Shown here in pieces: positions 16,855-24,445 of a stretch of DNA of 60,832 bases (position 1 is its first letter; the number at the start of each line of letters is the position of its first letter). The position numbers were made by a program, and so were the translations under genes. The stretch is taken from assembly GCA_947168045.1 (NCBI GenBank), contig CAMVKN010000019.1, forward strand, positions 1 to 60,832, given 5' to 3'. Origin of the DNA: an uncultured Prevotellaceae bacterium (GTDB taxonomy: Bacteria > Bacteroidota > Bacteroidia > Bacteroidales > Bacteroidaceae). The notes beneath the pieces are model-generated. The model ran no database searches and had not been told where the DNA came from. It saw nothing but the letters and a program-made list of their open reading frames with translations.

Positions 16855-18807
16855 ATGAAGAAACTCACCCCTACCCTATCGGTCGCACTGCTGGCCCTGG
16901 CCCTTGCAGCCATCGCCTGCCTGCTGCTGGTGTTCGAGAACGACCTTCTATGGAAGTTGCAAGAAGAGAACCTGTTTCTCAACAGCAGCATCTACTTCAA
17001 GGAGCAAATGGTGGAACCAGGCGGTCTACTGTCCTGGGCCGGCAGCTGGCTGACGCAGTTCTTCTACTACCCCTGGCTGGGCGTGCTGTGGCTGTGCGCC
17101 TGGTGGGTACTGCTGATGTGGCTCATCCGGCATACCTTCCGTGTCAGCCAGCGGTGGCTGCCCGTCACTGCCATCCCGGTCCTCATCCTGCTCGTCACCA
17201 TCGTCGACATGGGCTATTGGGTCTACATCCTGAAGCTGAAGGGCCACGCCTTCGTTGCCACCCTCGGCACCACGGCCGCCATGGCACTGCTGTGGGCTTT
17301 CCGCTGTCTGGTTGAGAAGGTTCGTTTCCAGCCGACGCTATTGCGCGCTGCCTTCGTGCTGTTGGTCTGCGCTGCGGGCTACCCCCTGCTGGGCATCTAC
17401 GCCTTAGGGGCTGTCATGCTCATGGCCGTATGGATATGGCGACTGGAGCCTCGACGACTGTCAGCGCTGGCCGTCAGCCTGACCGCCGTCGCCAGTGCAT
17501 GGCTCCTGCCCCTGTTCTACTACCACTGCATCTACTACCAGACCAACCTGGCCAACATCTACGTGGCCAAGCTCCCCCTCTACTTCATACAGGAGGAGTA
17601 CACCTCCTTCTACGTGCCCTTCCTCCTGCTGCTGTTGTTCTTCCTGGCCATGGTCATCATCACCAAGCCCAGTTCTCTCAGCACTCTCAGCACTCTCAGT
17701 TCTCCCAGCTCTCCCAGCTCTCCCAGTTCTCCCAGAACTCCCAGCTCTCCCAGAACTCCCAGGTCTCCCAAAACTCCCAGCAGCCGCAGCACTTCCTTCA
17801 CTCCCATCCTCTCACAGCTGCCGGCCGTGCTCCTTCTGCTCGCTGCCGCCCTCTACACCTACTTCAGCTGGTACCGCGATGAGAACTTCCACCACGAGCT
17901 GTCCATGCTGCGTTGCATCGACCGCCAGGACTGGGAGGGAGTGCTGACGGAAGCCGCCGACCAGACCGACGAACCCACGCGCGCCATTGTGATGATGCGC
18001 AACCTCGCCTTAGCCCGTCTGGGGCGTCAGGGCGACGAGATGTACCACTACCGCAACGGCTGCAAGCGGTGCAACGCCCCCTTCGACATCCGCGCCATCA
18101 ACTCGGCCGGCGTACCACTCTACTATCATCTGGGCATGCCCAACTACAGCTATCGTCTATGCATGGAACGCGGCGTGGAGTTCGGCTGGCGGGCCGAGCA
18201 GCTGAAATACATGTCACGCTGCGCCATCATCAACGGCGAGCCGAAGCTGGCACGCAAGTATCTGCGACTGCTCAGACAGACCATGTTCCACGACACATGG
18301 GCCGACCAGTACTGGCAGCTCACCGAGCACCCTGAAGACATAGCGAAGTCGGACGAGATGGAGTTCATCACCCACATGATGCACTACGACAACAAGCTCA
18401 CCGCCGACCAGAACCTGGTGGAGACCTTCTTGACGAAGCATCTCGTCTACAGCAACTATGTGAAAGACCCCATCTTCCTTGAGCAGGCTATTTATGCATC
18501 CATGGCGGCAAAGAACGCAAACGCTTTCTTTGCACACCTCTACAACTACTCGCTTCTCTATCCTGACCGTCCATGGCCCGTCCATGTGCAGGAGGCGGCC
18601 TGTCTGTTCGCGTCGCTGATGAAGAATGCCAACATGGAAGGCGCGCCCATCTCGCCTGCCGTGATGGAGAGTCTGAAGCGCTTCATGAGCGTGGCACCCC
18701 GCTACGAGGGGCAGAGCGCCGAGGCGGTGCAGGAGGCACTGCGCCCCACCTTCGGCAACACTTACTTCTTTGACTATTTCCTGGTCAATTTCCCTGCACA
18801 GAACTAA
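16855..18807 (+). CDS. Multi-pass membrane protein (DUF6057-like), unknown function
   Basis: A 650-residue protein whose first half is mostly hydrophobic: segments near 8-28, 58-82, 98-120, 130-150, 160-180, 185-230, 250-275 and 320-340. The second half (about 350-650) is soluble and helix-rich, possibly TPR-like. It resembles a family of Bacteroidetes membrane proteins of unknown function (DUF6057, from memory). Residues about 278-318 are an extreme Ser/Pro/Thr run encoded by 9-base repeats (17683-17784), placed in a loop between membrane segments. It sits 4 bases after a xylanase gene and is followed by a lipoprotein and a small secreted protein. The conserved neighbourhood suggests a membrane or export task linked to the cluster, but this is not shown. 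Confidence 0.75.
   Translation: MKKLTPTLSVALLALALAAIACLLLVFENDLLWKLQEENLFLNSSIYFKEQMVEPGGLLSWAGSWLTQFFYYPWLGVLWLCAWWVLLMWLIRHTFRVSQRWLPVTAIPVLILLVTIVDMGYWVYILKLKGHAFVATLGTTAAMALLWAFRCLVEKVRFQPTLLRAAFVLLVCAAGYPLLGIYALGAVMLMAVWIWRLEPRRLSALAVSLTAVASAWLLPLFYYHCIYYQTNLANIYVAKLPLYFIQEEYTSFYVPFLLLLLFFLAMVIITKPSSLSTLSTLSSPSSPSSPSSPRTPSSPRTPRSPKTPSSRSTSFTPILSQLPAVLLLLAAALYTYFSWYRDENFHHELSMLRCIDRQDWEGVLTEAADQTDEPTRAIVMMRNLALARLGRQGDEMYHYRNGCKRCNAPFDIRAINSAGVPLYYHLGMPNYSYRLCMERGVEFGWRAEQLKYMSRCAIINGEPKLARKYLRLLRQTMFHDTWADQYWQLTEHPEDIAKSDEMEFITHMMHYDNKLTADQNLVETFLTKHLVYSNYVKDPIFLEQAIYASMAAKNANAFFAHLYNYSLLYPDRPWPVHVQEAACLFASLMKNANMEGAPISPAVMESLKRFMSVAPRYEGQSAEAVQEALRPTFGNTYFFDYFLVNFPAQN
17683..17784 (+). 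repeat. Nine-base tandem repeat (CTCTCAGCA / CTCTCCCAG type) in coding sequence
   Basis: About eleven degenerate 9-base units (CAGCACTCT, then CAGCTCTCC and CAGAACTCC variants) run without a frame break and encode Ser-Thr-Leu then Ser-Pro-Ser and Arg-Thr-Pro triplets. The 9-base unit keeps the frame whatever the copy number, so length variation between strains would be tolerated. Confidence 0.7.
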
Positions 18808-18816
18808 TTGAGTAGA

Positions 18817-18854
18817 GAGGTGAGAAGTGAGAAGTGAGAGGTGAGAGGTGAGAA
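18817..18854 (+). repeat. Intergenic heptamer array (GTGAGAA / GTGAGAG)
   Basis: Five units with an exact 7-base period fill most of the 53-base gap between two genes and end six bases before the ATG at 18861. Read on the other strand the unit is TTCTCAC. It may affect spacing of translation initiation for the downstream gene. Confidence 0.75.
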
Positions 18855-18860
18855 TATAAC

Positions 18861-20639
18861 ATGAAGAACTTAAATTTCGGAAAAACGATGTACTTAAGTA
18901 AGAGACCCTGTTTATCACTCAGCTTTGGCAAGCTGCTCAAAGCCTGCCTGAACACAGCTTTCGCCTGCTGTGGGGGCACATTCATACTGTTGTCGCTCCT
19001 CACCGCCTGCGGCACGAAGATACCTGCTGAGTTTGACGAGAAGGACGAGCTGCCCTGCATCTATCCTGACTATGTCAACGTCACCATCCCCGTGAACATG
19101 GCACCGCTGACCTTCCATTTGGACGAGGAGGCCGACGGCATGGTGGCACGCTACAAGGCTGGCGAAGTCGAGATTATCTGCGCCGACCAGATGCAGCCCG
19201 ATGCCGACGACTGGCACGAGCTCATACACTCAGCATTGTTAAGTGTTGATAGTTTATTGTTAAGTGACGTTTCACCCGCAGACAAAAGTCAATCAACAAT
19301 CAACAATCAACAATCAACAATCCAGGTCGATGTCTATGCCCGACACGGCGACCGCTGGACCCACTACCGTCCGTTCACCATCACCGTCTCGCCTGACAGC
19401 ATCGACCCCTGGCTCAGCTTCCGCCTCATACCGCCCTCATACGTCAGCTACGAGGCGCTGACAATCAGCCAGCGCTGCCTGGAGAACTACGACGAGCGCG
19501 TCATCTATGACAACATGCTCTGCGGGCTGGAGAAGGACGGCCAGTGCATCAACTGCCACAGCTACCAGCAGTACAACCCCGAGCGCATGCAGTTTCACGC
19601 ACGTCAGAACCACGGCGGCACCGTCATCGCCTACGACGGACAGCTGAAGAAGGTGAACATGAAGAACGACTCCATCATCTCTGCCGGCGTCTACCCTGCA
19701 TGGCATCCGTGGCTGAAGCTCATCGCATACAGTACCAACCACACACACCAAAGCTTCTTCACTACCAGCCGCGACAAGATTGAGGTGTACGACTCCATGA
19801 GCGACCTCATCGTCTACAACATTGACACCGACGAGGTGATGAACATCGAGAACCGCGCCGACGAGCTGGAGGTGTTTCCTGCCTGGACGCCTGACGGACG
19901 CACGCTCTACTACTGCAGTGCCCACTTCGAGCGTACCGACTCCATCGAGGACGCTGCCGCTGACATCGTGGCTCACTACGATAGTCTGCACTACTACATC
20001 TACCGCAAGAGCTTCGACCCAGAGACCCTGCAGTTCGGCCCACGTGAACTGGTGTTGAGTGCTGATAGTTTATTGTTGAGTGACGTTTCACCATCCGACA
20101 CCATTGTCACTCAAGACCCAACAAATGTCACTCAACACTCAACACTCAACACTCAACGAAGTGCACTATTGCCCCGCATCTCGCCCGATGGCCGCTATAT
20201 GCTTTTCTCAGTGGCCGACCACGGTGTGTTCCACATCTGGCATCACGATGCCGACCTGTGGATGATGGACCTGCAGAAGCCACTCACGGCTGAGACTACG
20301 ACGGAGGGCGAGGCCAACCCGCGCCGACTGGACGAGGTGAACTCGCCTGACACCGAGAGCTACCACTCATGGTCGAGCAACGGCCGCTGGATAGTGTTCA
20401 GCAGCCGCCGCGACGACGGAACCTTCACACGTCCCTTCTTTGCCCACTTCAACGCCGACGGACACTTCGACAAGCCCTTTGAGCTGCCCTGTGCCGACCC
20501 CGACTACCACCGCCAGCTGATGAAGTGCTACAACATTCCAGAGTTCATGCGCGGTCCTGTCACCATCACCCCGCAAGCCTTTGCCGCCGAGCTGAAAGGC
20601 GAGGGCCATCCAGTGAAGTACATATCACCAAACAAATGA
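18861..20639 (+). CDS. Lipoprotein with CXXCH motif and TolB/WD40-like propeller repeats
   Basis: A 592-residue protein. A hydrophobic stretch ends in the lipobox LLTAC with Cys50, so it is a probable outer-membrane or periplasmic lipoprotein; the start could also be Met10. Residues 229-233 read CINCH, a CXXCH haem-attachment motif. Propeller-type repeats follow: VYPAWHPWLKLIAYS, EVFPAWTPDGRTLYY, LLPRISPDGRYMLF, YHSWSSNGRWIVFSS, which are TolB/PD40-like. No second haem motif is seen, and a single CXXCH may instead be structural. Two large in-frame repeat insertions encode about residues 126-154 and 398-432. It lies between the membrane protein and a small secreted protein, with 7 bases to the next start. 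Function unknown. Confidence 0.8.
   Translation: MKNLNFGKTMYLSKRPCLSLSFGKLLKACLNTAFACCGGTFILLSLLTACGTKIPAEFDEKDELPCIYPDYVNVTIPVNMAPLTFHLDEEADGMVARYKAGEVEIICADQMQPDADDWHELIHSALLSVDSLLLSDVSPADKSQSTINNQQSTIQVDVYARHGDRWTHYRPFTITVSPDSIDPWLSFRLIPPSYVSYEALTISQRCLENYDERVIYDNMLCGLEKDGQCINCHSYQQYNPERMQFHARQNHGGTVIAYDGQLKKVNMKNDSIISAGVYPAWHPWLKLIAYSTNHTHQSFFTTSRDKIEVYDSMSDLIVYNIDTDEVMNIENRADELEVFPAWTPDGRTLYYCSAHFERTDSIEDAAADIVAHYDSLHYYIYRKSFDPETLQFGPRELVLSADSLLLSDVSPSDTIVTQDPTNVTQHSTLNTQRSALLPRISPDGRYMLFSVADHGVFHIWHHDADLWMMDLQKPLTAETTTEGEANPRRLDEVNSPDTESYHSWSSNGRWIVFSSRRDDGTFTRPFFAHFNADGHFDKPFELPCADPDYHRQLMKCYNIPEFMRGPVTITPQAFAAELKGEGHPVKYISPNK
19236..19323 (+). repeat. Inverted heptamer array, copy 1, in frame in the lipoprotein gene
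   Basis: The left part has units of TGTTAAG/TGTTGAT/AGTTTAT type, the centre contains GTGACGTTTCACC, and the right part is four copies of TCAACAA. Left and right units are roughly complementary, so the element can fold back. It encodes LLSVDSLLLSDVSPADKSQ and the Asn/Gln/Ser-rich stretch after it. A sister copy lies at 20052-20156 in the same gene. Confidence 0.75.
20052..20156 (+). repeat. Inverted heptamer array, copy 2, in frame in the lipoprotein gene
   Basis: It shares with copy 1 a nearly identical left half (GCTGATAGTTTATTGTTGAG against GTTGATAGTTTATTGTTAAG) and the core GTGACGTTTCACC. The right half is built of ACTCAAC units instead of TCAACAA. It encodes LSADSLLLSDVSPSD followed by a Thr/Gln/Asn-rich stretch. 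The frame is the same as in copy 1. Confidence 0.75.
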
Positions 20640-20646
20640 TAACATC

Positions 20647-21345
20647 ATGAGAACAACTATCATCCTCCTGCTCACGCTACTCTTCGCAGGCAGCCAGTCG
20701 GCATGGGCCCAAATGAAGCCCGCCAAGAGATACAAGACTGTCTATGAGACAGCCAGCTACAACAATGACGGAATGTTGGCAATCGGACGCGGTTGGGCTG
20801 GCCGCACCATCAAGGTGCCTAACGGCGGACAGGCACCAGGCATCGTCACGCTGACAAAAGCCTTCCACAGCGTGTGGCCTACATACGTCGTGGAAGGCAT
20901 ACTCAAAGCAGCCGCTAACCCTAACTTCACGGAGGCGAAAGACGAGGAATATGGCGGAGGCACCGTCGTGGACCGTCGCAACGGCTACCTCAGCGAGGAC
21001 GCTGGCGGCAGCGACGGCGACAACATGGAAGCCTGCGTGTGGAAGCGGGACAACGGACACCGGCTGTTCGCCATACAGGTGAGCAGCAACTGCGACCCTG
21101 ACTTCAGCGTCATCTGCTTCTACGACTACGACCCTGCCACACAGACGCTCACACCTGAGTCGAGCCCCGTAGACACCTACCAGCCAAAGGAGGGTAACGA
21201 CTACTGGTTCACACTTCCTCGTCACGGCAAGGACTTCATCATCACCGAGATGATACACAGCGAGCAGGTCAACCGCAGCTCCATCTACAAGTTCGACGGC
21301 AACAAGCACTTCTACAGCAGTCAGAAGAGCGTGCACTACGACTGA
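20647..21345 (+). CDS. Small secreted protein, unknown function
   Basis: The 232-residue product has a clear signal peptide (RTTIILLLTLLFAG, likely cleavage after SAWA near residue 21) and a mature part rich in Asp, Gly and aromatic residues, without a family motif I recognise. Two Cys residues in the mature region (ACVW, NCDPDFSVIC) could form disulfides. It starts 7 bases after the CXXCH lipoprotein stop, so the two are probably co-translated. It could be a periplasmic partner of the lipoprotein. Confidence 0.7.
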   Translation: MRTTIILLLTLLFAGSQSAWAQMKPAKRYKTVYETASYNNDGMLAIGRGWAGRTIKVPNGGQAPGIVTLTKAFHSVWPTYVVEGILKAAANPNFTEAKDEEYGGGTVVDRRNGYLSEDAGGSDGDNMEACVWKRDNGHRLFAIQVSSNCDPDFSVICFYDYDPATQTLTPESSPVDTYQPKEGNDYWFTLPRHGKDFIITEMIHSEQVNRSSIYKFDGNKHFYSSQKSVHYD

Positions 21346-21395
21346 GACATTGGCACATGTCATAATATATTGACATAAATAGTTTTTAGAATAGT

Positions 21396-23243
21396 ATGAA
21401 GAAATTAAATTTGGTACTGCTTGCAGCCAGCTTGTCTGTCACGGCTATGGCACAACAGACCTTTGAGTTGGGCAAGCCGAACAACGATGCCTACCGATAC
21501 CTGGACGAGTATCAGGCGCTCAAGGAGTACATCGACTACTCAAAGTATCCCAACTTCAAGCTCGGTTGCGGCACCACCGTTGACCAGTATCTCAACAAAG
21601 CTTCGTACAGAAGCATGGTCAACAAGAACTTCACCGAGACGGTTGCCGGCAATGCCATGAAGATGGCAAGCTGTGTGGACGGCAATGGCAACATGAAATT
21701 CACCAACGTGAAGAACTATGTGAACACAGCCACCAACGCCGGCCTGAACGTCTATGGGCACACCCTCGCATGGCACTCGCAGCAGCCCAAGGGCTGGTTG
21801 CTGAGGCTCCTTGCCGACAAGCCGATTGAAGGTGCCGAGGAGGTGTGGAGTGAGATAGCCAAGAAAGACTTCCGCACCGACAGTACCACAGGTTGGAGGG
21901 CTAACGAATCCGAATTTGCCTACAGCATCAGCTTTGACGCCACGAATGGCCTTATAGCCAAGACCACGAAGTCGTATTCATGGCAAGTGCAGTTCGTGCC
22001 CATGTCTGACATCCTGCTCACCGCCGGAAAGAAATACAAGATGACCATGACCGTAAAGGGCTCCAAGGCTGGCAAGTTGGACGGCCGGCTGGGAGACTGG
22101 GACGGCGGCGCCAACTTCACCGTCAACTTCACCACCGAGTGGAAGGACGTCGAGGTGAACATCACACCGACCATGGCCAGCAGCTTCATATTGCTGCACA
22201 TCCCCAACTTTGTAGGCGAGGTGTATATCAAGACCATCACCTTTGAAGGCAACACCCCGCAAACCATCCCGCTGACCGCAGAGGAGCGCCACGACACCCT
22301 CGTATGGGCCATGGACAGGTGGATGAAGGGCATGATGGAGGCGTGCGACGGCAAGGTCAAGGCATGGGACCTCGTCAATGAGGCCATCTCGGGCGAAGGC
22401 AATGATGGTGCAGGCAACTATCTGCTGCAACACTCAGATGGCTATAAAAGTGGCACATGGGATGTGGGAGGCGATGCGTTCTACTGGCAGGACTACATGG
22501 GCGACCTGGAGTACGTGCGTCAGGCCTGCCGGCTGGCCCGCAAATACGGCCCCGAGGACATCGTGCTCTTCATCAACGACTATAACCTCGAGTCTGACTG
22601 GGATGACAACAAGAAGCTGAAGTCACTCATCAACTGGATTAAGAAGTGGGAGGCTGACGGCGTGACCCGCATCGACGGCATCGGCACGCAGATGCACATC
22701 AGCTGCTTTGAGAACGCAACCCACCAAAACAACGTCAAGAGACACATCACCAAGATGTTCCAGCTCATGGCGAACTCGGGCAAGCTGGTACGCGTCAGCG
22801 AACTGGACATGGGCTACGTGCGCGGCTCCAACAGATGGGCCTCGTCAGTCAAGACCTCTCAGATGACCGAAGCCGAGCACAAGAAGATGGCCGACTTCTA
22901 CGAGTGGATTATCAAGGAATACTTCCGACTCATCCCACCCGCACAGCAATGGGGCATCTGCCAGTGGTGTACCACCGATTCGCCAGAGAACAGCGGCTGG
23001 CGCGGTGGCGAGCCGGTGGGCTTGTGGGACCTCAACTACTATCGCAAGCATACCTATGCCGGCTTCGTCCGCGGACTGAATGGCGGCGAGCCGTCCGGCA
23101 TCGAACAGGTTGAGGCTGCCCAGCCCATAGACACCTCGGCAGGCATCTACAACATGAACGGCGTGCGGATGCAAGCATCATCACTCAGCGAGCTTCCAAC
23201 CGGCCTCTACATTGTCGACGGCAAGAAGGTCGTGATAAGATGA
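21396..23243 (+). CDS. Secreted GH10 xylanase split by an inserted carbohydrate-binding module
   Basis: A 615-residue enzyme with a signal peptide (about 1-19). The GH10 barrel is interrupted between about residues 150 and 300 by a jelly-roll module of CBM4/22 type (SYSWQVQF, YKMTMTVKGSKAG, FTTEWKDVEV), an arrangement known from GH10 enzymes of rumen and gut Bacteroidetes. Catalytic residues are acid/base Glu329 in AWDLVNE and nucleophile Glu469 in RVSELDMG. WGICQWCTTDSPENSGWR follows near 540. The end (IYNMNGVRMQ, GLYIVDGKK) is a sorting-type tail. It is the last gene of the xylan cluster. A short palindrome ATGTCA-N8-TGACAT lies in its 50-base upstream gap, and a GC-rich palindromic element follows its stop. 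Confidence 0.92.
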   Translation: MKKLNLVLLAASLSVTAMAQQTFELGKPNNDAYRYLDEYQALKEYIDYSKYPNFKLGCGTTVDQYLNKASYRSMVNKNFTETVAGNAMKMASCVDGNGNMKFTNVKNYVNTATNAGLNVYGHTLAWHSQQPKGWLLRLLADKPIEGAEEVWSEIAKKDFRTDSTTGWRANESEFAYSISFDATNGLIAKTTKSYSWQVQFVPMSDILLTAGKKYKMTMTVKGSKAGKLDGRLGDWDGGANFTVNFTTEWKDVEVNITPTMASSFILLHIPNFVGEVYIKTITFEGNTPQTIPLTAEERHDTLVWAMDRWMKGMMEACDGKVKAWDLVNEAISGEGNDGAGNYLLQHSDGYKSGTWDVGGDAFYWQDYMGDLEYVRQACRLARKYGPEDIVLFINDYNLESDWDDNKKLKSLINWIKKWEADGVTRIDGIGTQMHISCFENATHQNNVKRHITKMFQLMANSGKLVRVSELDMGYVRGSNRWASSVKTSQMTEAEHKKMADFYEWIIKEYFRLIPPAQQWGICQWCTTDSPENSGWRGGEPVGLWDLNYYRKHTYAGFVRGLNGGEPSGIEQVEAAQPIDTSAGIYNMNGVRMQASSLSELPTGLYIVDGKKVVIR

Positions 23244-23245
23244 GG

Positions 23246-23281
23246 CTCCCCTCCCTTGTAGGGGAGGGGCCGGGGGTGGGG
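23246..23281 (+). repeat. GC-rich palindromic element, intergenic copy
   Basis: CTCCCCTCCC, TTGTA, GGGGAGGGG and a CCGGGGGTGGGG tail follow the xylanase stop by two bases. The layout matches the in-frame copy in the GH3 gene. Its strong stem could also act as a transcription terminator or 3' stabiliser here. Confidence 0.7.
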
Positions 23282-23289
23282 TCAGTAAC

Positions 23290-23577
23290 TCAGTGCAGGT
23301 TATTTAACACTATCTTCCCCACATTCGTTTCACACAGGGTCTTCGTCTTTTTCCCCGTGGCATCGTAGATGTAGTACCACACACCGCTTTTGACCACAAA
23401 GAATGATGCACTGAACCCCTGCAATTCCCCAATATTGGTGCTGAGGGTTTTGGTTTTCTTCCCGTCCTGGTCATAGATGTAGTACCACGACTTCGTTGTC
23501 TCGATATAGCTGATGCTCTGTGCCTTCAGTCCGATGGCAGACAGGAGCAGGGCCATGACTAAAAATACCTTTCTCAT
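23290..23577 (-). CDS. Small secreted protein with two WYYIYD-GKKTKTL repeats
   Basis: I prefer the start at MRKVFLVMALLLSAIG (23577), giving 95 residues with a signal peptide ending near GLKAQ; the frame is open six codons further up to 23595. The mature part contains the same motif twice: SWYYIYDQDGKKTKTL and VWYYIYDATGKKTKTL, about 35 residues apart. I do not recognise the family. The repeats look like short beta-hairpins. It converges with the xylanase gene, with the GC-rich palindrome between them. Confidence 0.65.
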   Translation of the reverse strand: MRKVFLVMALLLSAIGLKAQSISYIETTKSWYYIYDQDGKKTKTLSTNIGELQGFSASFFVVKSGVWYYIYDATGKKTKTLCETNVGKIVLNNLH

Positions 23578-23640
23578 ATTGTTTCCAAATGTCACTCACT
23601 CGATTGTGGTGGGTCAATTACGTGTGCTAAATATGTTTTT

Positions 23641-24426
23641 TCACAACGAATTAGACGAATTAGACGAACTGGCAAGTGTCATCCAGTATTTCCTTTCCTC
23701 TTCCGTCATCTTCTCTATGGCATAGCGCAGAGCCGTGCGTGGCATATCGTGGGCATGCTGCCGAAGGAAGTCACGCAACAAGTCCATACTGACCTGCTTG
23801 CCCATCTCACGCAGCATCCACCCTACGGCTTTGTGCATCAGGTCGTGCTTGTGGTGCAGATGCCACTCGGCATAGCGCAGACACCACGAAGCATCACCCT
23901 TGCGGGAAGTCATCCACGTACACACCATGCTGATGCGTTGCCGCCACAGGCTGTCACTATTTGCAAGGCCGTCAACGATGGCTTGATGGTCGCCAAGCGC
24001 TGTGGGCAACATCAGCCAACTGCCAATGATGCGAGGGGCAGACAAATCCACCAAATCCCAGTTATTGACATGGTCGGCATTGTCTAAGTACATCCTTGCG
24101 ATTTCGTCTCTCCGTTTGATGGCATCCGCATCATATTCCACTCTCTTTTTCGCCAGTCTCTCGAACATGCTGACCAAAATCAGCAGTCCGCAGAGCCGCA
24201 CTTCATGCCAACGGCAGATGAGTAGCTCAGGCACTTCGCTGAGGGGCAGGTCCTTCGATTGCCTTACGACTTCACGTGTCTGAGGCACCTTCAATCCCAG
24301 GAACTCATCGCCCTCACCATATTGCCCCTTGCCAGTCTTGAAGAAACGCATGAGCTGGCGCCGCTGCTCCTCATTGTGCAGCGATTCCATATAGGCGATG
24401 ATGTCTTTTGCCGTAGGATTCAGCAT
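23641..24426 (-). CDS. DNA alkylation repair protein, AlkD-like HEAT-repeat glycosylase
   Basis: Start chosen at the ATG at 24426 (MLNPTAKDIIAYMESL); the open frame extends to 24600, but that part overlaps the neighbouring gene and reads as low-complexity shadow. The 261-residue product shows AlkD family marks: KGQYGEGDEFLGLKVPQTR near the start, NNWDLVDLSAPRIIG containing the catalytic Asp region, and LWRQRISMV containing the conserved Arg. AlkD-type enzymes remove alkylated purines such as N3- and N7-alkyl bases from DNA. It lies 19 bases after the aldo/keto reductase stop and is probably in its operon. The last residues (SSSNSSNSL) come from a 9-base repeat. Confidence 0.88.
   Translation of the reverse strand: MLNPTAKDIIAYMESLHNEEQRRQLMRFFKTGKGQYGEGDEFLGLKVPQTREVVRQSKDLPLSEVPELLICRWHEVRLCGLLILVSMFERLAKKRVEYDADAIKRRDEIARMYLDNADHVNNWDLVDLSAPRIIGSWLMLPTALGDHQAIVDGLANSDSLWRQRISMVCTWMTSRKGDASWCLRYAEWHLHHKHDLMHKAVGWMLREMGKQVSMDLLRDFLRQHAHDMPRTALRYAIEKMTEEERKYWMTLASSSNSSNSL
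23647..23672 (-). repeat. Nine-base repeat at the 3' end of the AlkD-like gene
   Basis: CGAATTAGA is repeated about 2.7 times and encodes the Ser-Ser-Asn tail of the AlkD-like protein. It is another short-period array touching a gene end without breaking the frame. Confidence 0.5.
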
Positions 24427-24445
24427 TATTTTAAACACATCACTG

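Noticed and set aside
19236..19323. TCAACAA repeats considered as a CRISPR array
   Set aside because: The repeat unit is 7 bases without spacers, in coding frame; there are no cas1 or cas effector genes.
21354..21376. ATGTCA-N8-TGACAT palindrome before the last xylanase gene as an operator
   Set aside because: Six-base arms are too short to separate from chance in AT-rich DNA; mentioned only in the gene entry.
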